From: Cladocopium goreaui
Taxonomy: Eukaryota; Sar; Dinophyceae; Suessiales; Symbiodiniaceae
DNA: 64,000 bases
NCBI GenBank assembly: GCA_947184155.2
Contig: CAMXCT020000376.1
Location: 62,001-126,000, forward strand
Direction: 5' to 3'
The position numbers were made by a program, and so were the translations under genes. The notes beneath the pieces were generated by a model that ran no database searches, had not been told where the DNA came from, and was given only the letters and a program-made list of their open reading frames with translations. This document shows, piece after piece, positions 21,840 through 31,156 of this stretch (the first letter of the stretch is position 1; each line of letters opens with the position of its first letter).

Positions 21840-24800
21840 GATTTATGGGGTTCATTCCTTCCACTTGAATGGAAAGTGGAGTTGAAACTCTCGGAAATGG
21901 TTGGCGTTAAGTCTACATGTGATGAAGAAAAAGTTCCATCATAATCTGATTGTTACTACTCCAGCTGCAGTAGGAATTCTTAAGGCTCTTTTGGTTTTTG
22001 CTTCTGACCTGTTCACTTATGTTTTATGTCCTTGCAGGGGGGTACACTCAAGGGGAATTGAGTGGACTGATAGCAACCACATCATGAAATATTATACTTG
22101 AGATATCATAAGTGATAACTACTCCAAAGCCATATCATCAAATATTATACTTGAGATATCATAAGTGATAACTATAGTACTCCAAAGCCATATCATGAAA
22201 TATTATACTTGAGATATCATAAGTGATAACTACTCCAAAGCAATGGGCTATGGAAAACATAAAGACTTTTGCTTTCATTTTCCTGCCCCACTGTCCTCCA
22301 CATTTTACCATTGCCTTCGCCGGGATGGATGTTGTGGAAGAGTTCCTTGAGCTTGGGCGCCAAGTCACCTGGCAGCAACATTGCAGAGTCTTGGAATCTT
22401 GGAACCCAGTACCATTCCATCTCAGGTGTGCCCCCCCAAAAAAAAACATGATCAGCCCAGGTTAGCGTAACAACTTTGATGAAGATGCTGCAGGTTATCC
22501 GCAAACGGTTTCCCAGAAGACTGTTACCGCATCTAGTTGGCAATATTAACTGTTGAACAGCACTGCATATGATGTTCATTCCATTAGTTGAGATCAGACT
22601 ACATAGATCTTAGGTCGAACATGCAGGACTTACTCCGGACGCAGACTGATTGCGGCCGTAATGGGCCACGCAATTTCTGGCAATGGGTCACCAAACAACC
22701 GTGGCGCAGAATGCTACCCCGACCCTTTGAGTGCCCTGGATGGTTATCACAAAATGATGACTGCCTATAATAGTTGATATCATAGTCCTTCACACTATCT
22801 GAGGGTGAACACGGTGCTGGAAGACCCTTCGTTGACGGACAAATACTACATGGGATCCTGGCATATTTACTTGCCATCAGAGGTGTTCTTTGGCCACACA
22901 TGTATTTCACTAACTGTTCGCTTTGGTTTCTTAAGGGTATGTGATTCGATCCAAGGTTTGCCAGCATTTACCACTATGACAAAAAGTTGTTTATGGAGCG
23001 CTTTCTTGGCCCACCTGGTGTTTCTTATCTCAACATATTTTGCAAAATGTATATACATCCTATCACCTTAACTCTCCCAAGGCGATTGAGGAGTTCTGGG
23101 AGCACCAGAAGAACACCGAGTTCTTCCGGAGCCATCCAATTCTTGGGGACCCTGCCACTTGGCAATGCCTTTCCTAGAACTGTGCATTGTTCAATGTTCC
23201 TTTCCTACATGTTTAACTTCTGATTCATAACATCAATCAATGAGGCTACGGACCTATCCAGATGTGTGCCTCTCATTTTTCACCAAGATGATGGAGAGGC
23301 TCATAGGAGAAGAAGTTTCATGGTAACTACATTTGGAAGTGCACTGGTTCACAAGTCGCCCTGGGATTCTCGGTTTTTGCTCTACTGCACAGACAACTCC
23401 AAAAGTTGTTCCAACACCTATGATACCCTTGACACCTGGGTTGCATGGAGTTTTACTGAGTTGGGTGCTGGCCGTTGGCTGCAACACTCTCCCTGGGGTG
23501 AGTACATGGGGAGACGAGAGGATAAAGCAGGAACGTTGATCGCTGATGGGTGGATCGGGGTGCTTGTCGCCCACAGAGGAGATGAAAAGGCACTGGCCAA
23601 AGCATTTCATGTGAAGAACACTTGGGTGAGTGAAGAGGTATGTTTTACCTGCAGGGCATCAAGGCTTTCCGATTCACGGTACTTATACACAGGGTTTGGA
23701 CAGAATGCCCCACACCGGGAAACAATTGTGGACCTTCACACGTTTGTTACTTCCAAAGTGGGACCCAATGCTTGGACCCGTGTGCCGGGCTTTCACCCAA
23801 GTATGATAGCATATGACTGGCTTCATGTTCTGGATCTTGCGCTGATCCCGGATGCTGCAGCATCAGTACCCAGACTGCATTTTTGTATAATACCATTGCC
23901 AGAATTAACTACCACCCAAACAATTTACACATGAACCATTGTAAGAGTTTGTGCAGTTGAACCTAGGCACTTATAGAACTTTGTGATGGTCAAGATGTGT
24001 GGCAAGGTGGGGTACTTTGGTTTCAGAATCACCTATGATGGCCGGGTGGTTGTATCTTTCTCATTGTTTTTCTTTTGTTGCAAGACCTGGGGCAAAACCT
24101 GAGCCAGGACCTGGCATTGATGATCGGCTACGTGCAGCCTATGTGGAGTTCAGCAATCTTTGCAAGCAGCACAAGATTCGCACCTGGGTCTAGATCCACT
24201 ATGTTGCACACTGTGCAGATTACAGTGGTGGGATGGGAGGTTGGGAGTCAGATCCATAAAACACCAAGGAAACCGGGGCCTGTTCTATTCATTGTCACTT
24301 GGTGGATCACAAGTGTTTCTTTTTCAAGTAGTGACAACCAGCCATGTTTCGATTGTTTCTTCCTAGTTAAGGAAGCACCTTGTTCGCAACAATCGTACAT
24401 ATCCCACCATCGCGCAGAAACACTTCAATGGGGCTGACTTGCACTCAGTACTCCTGATATCTTGCTGTGGTTACTTAAGATTAAGATGATATAACCATGT
24501 TGTTTTTTCCAATGTTCTGTTCTCAGGAAGCAGCTATCTTGGCAAAATGGTTGATGGGGGTCACAGTTGCACTGGCTCAACGGGATCCTGGCGATTTGCA
24601 CATGCAGCCATAGCCTTTGTTGCTGGAGTATGTTTACCACTAAGTTTGGCATTGCACATAGTGGGTGTTTGATCCATGTTCACTTTGTACCTGAGGTTGC
24701 GCGCAGCGGTGTTTATCAATGCCTGTGCAATGAGAGATGCTGTGAATCTACGCCAAGGGCCTTTGTTGACTTCATCGAACCTGCAGAAGTTGGAGACGAG

Positions 24801-25366
24801 CAACTATCTCTTCCACAGTGCGTTGAACTGACTCTTGGTTGGTGGGGTGAGCGCAGTGATGGGTCCATACACACAAAGTTTATGTTGCACAACATATTAC
24901 TGAACCCAAGGGCTAGCGCAAGAAGCGTTGGTACAGAATCGACTTCTGTGGAAAGTACGTCCAAAACTACATAAGTTACTGGAATGCAACTGGTGTGTGC
25001 ATGCATGTGTGTGCTGAAAGATTATGGGTCAAAACATACCTTGAGCTACCTTGAGTGTCAACTGAGACTAGACCACATAGCCATTGACTTGGCCCCCCGG
25101 ATGTCACCGTTGTGGGTGAGCTGCTACAGTGACGAGGACTTCGTGGCTAGTCTAATATTTCATGATGCCAGTTCAACTGCACATGTGCTTTACATTTCGT
25201 TTTTTGTGTGTGGGACCAGTTCAACATTTTGGTGCCAGAAACTGAGGTTGGCAAAGTCAAGTCTTTAGCTAGCCGGTCTCATCCGAGATTACTCGGACGA
25301 CAAGTCCTAGAGCGTTACTCTTCGTTTGTAGCTGTTCGATGGCTGAGGCAGCTTGAGGAAGGATAA
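21840..25366 (+). CDS. Multi-exon dinoflagellate protein with HQDDGEAHRRR motif
   Basis: Best exons: ~22807-22889 (TDKYYMGSWHIYLPSEV); ~22954-23017 (FASIYHYDKKLFMERFLGPP), which joins the previous one in phase; 23082-~23166 (AIEEFWEHQKNTEFFRSHPI); 23245-23865, a 207-codon exon (CVPLIFHQDDGEAHRRRSFM, PWDSRFLLYCTDNSKSC, DTWVAWSFTELGAGRW, KNTWVSEEVCFTCRASR, VPGFHPSMIAYDWLHVLDLA); 24085-~24181; 24372-24447; 24527-~24607; 24696-~24829; 25067-25142 and 25247-25366 (SHPRLLGRQVLERYSSF, RWLRQLEEG, TAA), the last two in phase. The start lies in the unclear 21.84-22.8 kb part. I remember this motif series from many Symbiodiniaceae gene models, a high-copy family of unknown biochemical role and possibly once mobile. 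No known enzymatic domain was recognised. The reading frame looks intact. Confidence 0.7.
22083..22250. repeat. ~57-bp tandem repeat, three copies
   Basis: Three near-identical copies containing TATTATACTTGAGATATCAT then AAGTGATAACTACTCCAAAG. The second carries a 4-bp insertion (TAGT). The array lies in the 5' part of the 21.8-25.4 kb gene, probably intronic. Confidence 0.85.
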
Positions 25367-25705
25367 CATAAAATTACCCACACTATATATCATAATATCA
25401 GGGCACTCAAAGTTTATGTTCACCATCCTTCCAGCTGACAGCTTGTGCCGGCCTTGCTGAGCAAGTTGGTGAAGAGCTCCAAGATGTGGTCGCAGAGCAA
25501 ATGATAGTGATGAGTGATGGGCGGGGAAGAACGACTTTTACATTGCTCTTATCATTACCTTAAGGGCCCCTGGTGATTTCATGATCCCCTTATGATCCCT
25601 TATCATGACCTTTAAGTTGTTCTTATGTGGGTGGACCTGGGCTGGTGATGTTATGATCCCCTTATAGGTGGATATATGACCCTTTAGTAGGTAAGTGACC
25701 CCTTC

Positions 25706-25806
25706 CAGCTTCTCCTAAGTGACCTTGATATTCATTTTGATAATGACTTTATGTAAGTGACCTCTATATATCAAAATGAACATCGAGGTCACTTTGAAGA
25801 AGCTGG
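25706..25806. repeat. Fold-back element, family F
   Basis: Long inverted repeat: CCAGCTTCT with CCTAAGTGACCT and ATATTCATTTTGATA on the left arm, and the complements on the right arm, ending GAAGAAGCTGG. Arms are ~40 bp. Related words appear at 7.3 kb and as the tandem array at 16.5 kb. Confidence 0.75.
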
Positions 25807-26965
25807 TATAATATGTATTTATGATTAATATATTATATATAGGTCCAAGGTATCCTCAATTCTCATCTTGCCACAAACATCTTCGCCACGGTCTCAGGCC
25901 CGGCGGGCAGGTGATGCATCACTTGATTCAGGCGGCGACCCGGCGACCCGGGTCGGCGATCTACGGTGATTCGTTTCTCTATTTAAGAGGTGTGAAACAC
26001 ATCAAACTATGGGAAACTGTGGAGTCTAATCATCAAAAGATGGTGGTGTCTATATATACTCTGGTTTATGTGGAGTATATATATATATAATTAGATAGTC
26101 TAGTCATTTTACCGGGTTTTTAACTATCACACAACATAAATGAATCAAACAAAAAGGGGGTAGAAGTACATATAATTACTACTGCTGAATGGTTGCGGAA
26201 TCCTACCAGTTAGTCCATTGGTGGGCAGCTGATCTCCTCATAATCCTGGTGCATGCTTTCGCAGCCATCCTCAGTAAAACTACCAAGAAAGGGACACTTA
26301 CGCTTGGTGGTGCACCCGTTCGATAGCTATGGTTGGTGAACATAACTGCAATAACTACTTGTATGGTTTTTGTGGGTGATATATATATATATATACATAT
26401 GTAACTATGGTTGGTTAATGGGGTTTATATAAACCAATTTACAACTGGGGGGTGGGGCACGACCTTGTATGGCTTAAAGAAAATACATCTGGCTCTATTC
26501 CAATCTGGCCAAAAATATGGCATCATCGCCGTATGGCTGAAATAAATCAACAAATCTCGCCCATCTTCCGATGATTCGACATCCACTGGTTTTCCTGGTT
26601 CGAATTTGCATCGGATCCAAGATCCGGATCTGGTGTGTTTTTTGAATATTATGATGTATACTAAAATGTATATTGAGTATCCATGAGGGTATCATACTAT
26701 CCAGTAGGAGAATCAGTTGTATACAACATATATATATATAACTGATAGTATACAATATATATATATGCGCCTGGAAAACAGTATACTGAGAGTAACAAAA
26801 AGTACAATATACAGTATAACTGGATTCTTGGAAACTTATCTAACCTGGGTCTGCAATCCTCGCTAGGCGACGACAGTCCTGGAGTCGCCGACGGGAAGCT
26901 GTGAGCTGCTGCTGCGGCTTCAATCGATTCATCAGGCCTGGCTCTCAGCCATGGATCACTATAGA

Positions 26966-27118
26966 TACCCTCTGGTAAACTAACATAACAATGGAAAATC
27001 ACCATTTTTCATAGGTAAACTATGGAAAATCACCATTTTTCATAGGTAAACTATGGAAAATCACCATTTTTAATGGGAAAACTCACTTTTTTTTGGCCAT
27101 GTTCAACTGTTAAATTAC
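26966..27118. mobile_element. MITE family A, copy 6 (internally reiterated)
   Basis: Left end TACCCTCTGGTAAACTAAC. The inner segment AACTATGGAAAATCACC followed by ATTTTTCATAGGT is repeated three times, and no standard right terminal repeat follows. A degenerate or rearranged member. Confidence 0.7.
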
Positions 27119-27523
27119 CTATGGATAACTATGGAATATATGGCCCATTTTTGGTTGATTTACCATATTCACCTGGAGTTTACTGGAGGCCATGATGATA
27201 ATCTATATTTAAAAAAAACTATACTCTCGAAGTGTAACTGGGGTAAACACAACGCAGTTATCACTTGGTGAAGTGATTATGGCTATGTCCAGGTACCATC
27301 CAGTGATCGACAAAAACACATCATCATTTGGAGCCATTTGGCGTGTTTGTGTTCACCCTATTTCAACAAGAACAACCCATAACAACCATATGTTCTGTCA
27401 ATGCTAGGATATCTGTTGATATCTGTCACTATTTTCTGTCTGATATCTAAAATCACCAGATATCCTCACTATATTTAGAACTTGGGGATCTCTGGGGATT
27501 TTCGTGAACTTTACCTGTGCCAG

Positions 27524-29369
27524 GATTCCTCCAGTTCTTTGCTGCTCAGTTGATGTTGGTGGGGGAGCTTCCCCAGTGGCAACGTTGGTTTCTAGCCAGG
27601 TGAGTTCTATGGTTTATAGATGGCGTGTATGAAGTATTTATACGTTTTTGGTAAATATAGCGTGATGTAGTTAATGGATTATGATAGTACCACCAAAAAA
27701 GATCGACGAGTAAATGAACACTATTTTAGAGGGAGTATACCGTTCTATCTTTTTTCAGTCAAACGTACAACTGGTGCGCACCACCTTCTAGGCAGCTATG
27801 TTGGTTTCTAACTATTATGGATGTGTCTGAAAATGGGGGATACTACAAAATTGCCATGATTCAATGGGGAAAATGATGACCAACCATGAAATTTTTGGGT
27901 ATCATGATTTCAGACATATATGTATATATATATTATATATAGCTGGAATTTATGATGGATATATCTGTAGGTAAGTGGGTTTAGAAAGAAATTGATATCT
28001 GGCGGGGCCCTTCCAGTCACCATTATGATCATCCAAGGTACATCGCGCAAGCCCTAAATAGATAGGTTTCCGTGGGAAACTCGTTGGAAACTGGAAATTC
28101 TGGGGAAAACATCAGAATGTCACTGGTTGGTAGTTTCAAACCATAGATCATTGTGGGGAAAGCATGCAAAGTAATGTGGTAAACCTACAAAACAAAACCA
28201 TCCCCCAAATCACCATGTTTATCTGGTTGGTGGTTTCAAACATGGCTTTTATTTTCCATGATATATGGGATGTTATCCTTCCCATTGACTAATATTTTTC
28301 AAGATGCTTAAAACCACCAACCAGATAAGTACCTTTGGTTATCCCCATTTCCCTCGATGATTGTCCCAGCGAATGGGAAGCCTGGGAAGGTTTCATGCCA
28401 GGGCTGGCTACCTTTGATCCAACAATGTTTATATAATACAAGCATATGATTGAAAGAAGCCATGATCAATGCTCAAAAGAACTGCTCACCATACTGTGGA
28501 TGGTTGCGAAATCCTGCACCACCAAAAGGATGGTTGAAACCCTATAAATAATGGGATGCTTACCACCGTTTTCAACTGGTGCAAGATTTCGCAACCATCC
28601 ACAGTGGCCTCTGGTAAACTAACATAACTATGGAAAATCACAATTTTTAATGGGAAAACCCACTATAAATGGCCATTTTCCATAGCAAACTGTTAGTTTA
28701 CCAGAGGCTATATCATATTATATAAATCCCATTAAACCACATTAAACCACCATAAAATCCCATTAAACCACATTAAACCACCATAAAATCCCATTAAACC
28801 ACATTAAACCACCATAAAATCCCATTAAACCACATTAAACCACCATAAAAATCCCATTAAATCCTATTAAATCCCATTAAATCCACCATAAAATCCCATA
28901 AAATCCCATTAAAATCCCATGAAACACCGTTGGATGAGAGACCTCCACTGGGGGACCCCTCTCCGCCTGAGGGGATACGCGGCGTCACGCTCGGCCCTGA
29001 CGCTGGGGGAACAACTTGTGGAGGCCCAGCAGAGTGGTATTAATTGATGATCAACTCATATATATATATATATAGGTATATGTATATCTATGTGTATATA
29101 TATATATATTTGTATTATATAAATATAATATCATATTATTGGTGCCGCCATTCTCGCCATTTTTTTCAGACCCAGATGTTGCCACATCAGCCTTTTTCAG
29201 CGCCGTGGATGCCGTCACAACGCGACCTCCGCGAGCTCCGCGAGCTCCTTGGGTCCGGCCATGGGACGAGTCCATCCATGGATTGATGATTGGGCGCCTT
29301 GGACCGGGCTGCGGCACTGGGTGTTTCACGGGTGTTTCACGGGTCAAAGGAGAAGCTTTATCAAGCCAG
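27524..29369 (+). CDS. Unknown gene, scattered exons
   Basis: Three exon-like blocks: 27524-27599 (IPPVLCCSVDVGGGASPVAT, ending at a GTGAGT donor); ~28941-29039 (RGYAASRSALTLGEQLVEAQ, donor GTATTA); 29170-29369 (DPDVATSAFFSAVDAVTTRP, then PRAPWVRPWDESIHGLMIG, ending CAG before GTCGG). Blocks 2 and 3 join in phase (AGT, G+AC); block 1 does not clearly join block 2. Local G+C is higher than in the surrounding spacer. No domain recognised, and neither a start nor a stop was located. A competing + frame in the third block ends in a stop, so frame choice rests on the phase match. Confidence 0.4.
28219..28325. mobile_element. MITE family B, copy 4
   Basis: CTGGTTGGTGGTTTCAAAC left end, AAACCACCAACCAG right end. 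It and ~55 bp of its left flank repeat the sequence at 6.92-7.08 kb almost exactly, in the same orientation. Confidence 0.8.
28494..28604. repeat. Fold-back element, family I
   Basis: Inverted repeat of ~27 bp: CTGTGGATGGTTGCGAAATC at the left and its complement, with one interruption, at the right. It abuts the next family A copy, whose left end begins within a few bases. Confidence 0.75.
28605..28710. mobile_element. MITE family A, copy 7
   Basis: GCCTCTGGTAAACTAAC left end and GTTAGTTTACCAGAGGC right end. The terminal TACC is changed to GGCC/GGCT symmetrically, as if the inverted repeat had been corrected against itself. Confidence 0.75.
28729..28925. repeat. ~31-bp tandem repeat (AAATCCCATTAAACC)
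   Basis: Four good copies of a unit containing CCCATTAAACCACATTAAAC and CACCATAAAAT, followed by shorter degenerate copies (CCCATTAAATC). It lies in the spacer before the second exon block of the 27.5-29.4 kb gene. Confidence 0.85.
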
Positions 29370-29950
29370 GTCGGTTGATCTAAGTTGGTTCATTTGGGTT
29401 AATTAACTATAGTAACTTATTAAAGCCATTGTAAACCCATTGTAAACCAATGAAGCCTATAGTGACTATAGTGTTATTTATTATCATAAACCCTTTGTAA
29501 ACCCCGCGATAAGTGTAATTTGACCTAAGGGTTTACAATGGGTAACTCTGGTTGGAGGTGCCAAAGCGGTATGTTCCCCAAGGGTGAGCCAAGGACCTAC
29601 TAAAGAGTTTCCCAACTGTATGATAGCAGTGATTAACACCAATTATACATATTTCTTTAATTTTGTATATATATATATATAATATACAATATCTATGTAC
29701 ATAAGAATAGAGTTAAATTATTTTCACACCTGCTGGAGGTTTGCCATGGCCGACGAAAAATCTCTTCAGATGCCCCACGTTGAACACTTAGGTGTTCAGG
29801 TGGTGCCCCTTGAGAAATGCTATAGAGGGAGGGCTCAATCTTTTCGGATCCGTTAAAACGGGCTGTTTCTATCGTAGGTCCGTTCATAGCCTGCTTTTGA
29901 GCCATACCCATATGATTGGAGTTTGGGACGATTGATGCCTATATTACATA
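29370..29950. other. Spacer, nothing recognised
   Basis: Short direct repeats of GTAAACC type at 29420-29540 and a TA microsatellite near 29665. No exon-like frame with splice context. Confidence 0.4.
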
Positions 29951-30059
29951 TACCCTCTGGTTATGACTAACATAGCCATGGGAAATGGCCCATTTATAGA
30001 TGGTTTACCTATTAATAGCATGGTGATTTTCCATGGCTATGTGAAATAACCAGAGGGTA
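29951..30059. mobile_element. MITE family A, copy 8
   Basis: TACCCTCTGGTTATGAC left end and AAATAACCAGAGGGTA right end, with the inner words ATGGTTTACCTATTAATAGC and TGGTGATTTTCCATGG. Confidence 0.85.
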
Positions 30060-30492
30060 CATATAGAGGACAGAATTAGGGTTGTAACCCACGTATGATC
30101 ACGTGCAGCCATTCACCCTTAACCGCCTCCCATCATCTTGGCTCCAGTGACTTTTATAGACGTCCACGGTAGCGCACGGCGAGGCAAATTTCCCGCGTCA
30201 AAAGAATGACCTGTTTAACTGTTTTTTTGGTGGCCGGTTTTGCGAGGGCTGAAATGGTTGAGGCTCATTGTTGTTCAACAAAAATAGCGGTGATGTTTAT
30301 GTTTCAGGGAAAAACGCTGGGAACCCGCATATTAGTGATGCTGTGTTTCCAAAGTTGTTGACTTTTTCACTGGACAAAAAGTATCCAAGGAATCATGATT
30401 AAATGGAATTGTGCGACTATCTCTTGTTCTGCAGTGGTGTTCCGAGGGATTTAAAGGGTTTCTCCAATCGCTAGTCTACTTTTTTGGAGAAC

Positions 30493-31093
30493 ATCCTGGT
30501 GACCCTATGGTGAAAACGATGGTAGAACCATAGGGAATGGTGCAAAAACCATATGGAAACCATAGGGAAAAGTTGAAAACAAAATAGGAAAAACATAGCA
30601 AAGCCTCTGAAAAATGATAGGAACACCATAGAAAAGCCATAAGAAAGCCATAGGACAACCTCGGGAAAACCTGAAGAAAACCCTATTGAGGAAACCATGT
30701 GGAGGAAACCATGTGGACAACCCTATTGTTTAGCCAGTGCACGACCTCAGGTGGATAACAAAAATGCCCCAACATCTGCAATGATGGGCTACGGTCCAAA
30801 AAAGGAGGCTGCCACATGAGGGGTCACCCCAGTTGCAGATCTTCGCAATTACGAACTAAGATAATTCAGCGAGGAGGGTCGGTTTTCCTATGTGGTTTCC
30901 TGAGGTTTTCCTCAGGTGTTCCCGAGGTTGTCCTATGGCTTTCTTATGGTTTTTCTATGGTGTTCCTATCATTTTTCAGAGGCTTTGCTATGTTTTTCCT
31001 ATTTTGTTTTCAACTTTTCCCTATGGTTTCCATATGGTTTTTGCACCATTCCCTATGGTTCTACCATCGTTTTCACCATAGGGTCACCAGGAT
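30493..31093. repeat. Large inverted repeat, ~200-bp arms
   Basis: Left arm 30493-30697 and right arm 30893-31093 are near-perfect inverted copies (ATCCTGGTGACCCTATGG and its complement at the outer ends), separated by ~195 bp. Differences are a few substitutions and a small indel near the inner end. Both arms produce spurious open frames rich in F, S and Y. The right arm ends 64 bp before the ATG of the plastid-targeted protein gene. Confidence 0.9.
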
Positions 31094-31156
31094 CACAATG
31101 AAAAACCATCGTTCCCCAGCATTTCCCCAGCATTTTTCCATGAGTTGGTCACCAGG

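Larger units (their letters stand above)
25367..27523. other. Spacer with possible exons and microsatellites
   Basis: A short + strand exon candidate at about 25438-25540 reads TACAGLAEQVGEELQDVVAE; it might be a further 3' exon of the preceding gene or the start of another. TA microsatellites lie at about 26070, 26385, 26730 and 26755. A GC-richer patch at 26850-26955 is open on the - strand (RPDESIEAAAAAHSFPS) but lacks context. Nothing else recognised. Confidence 0.35.
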
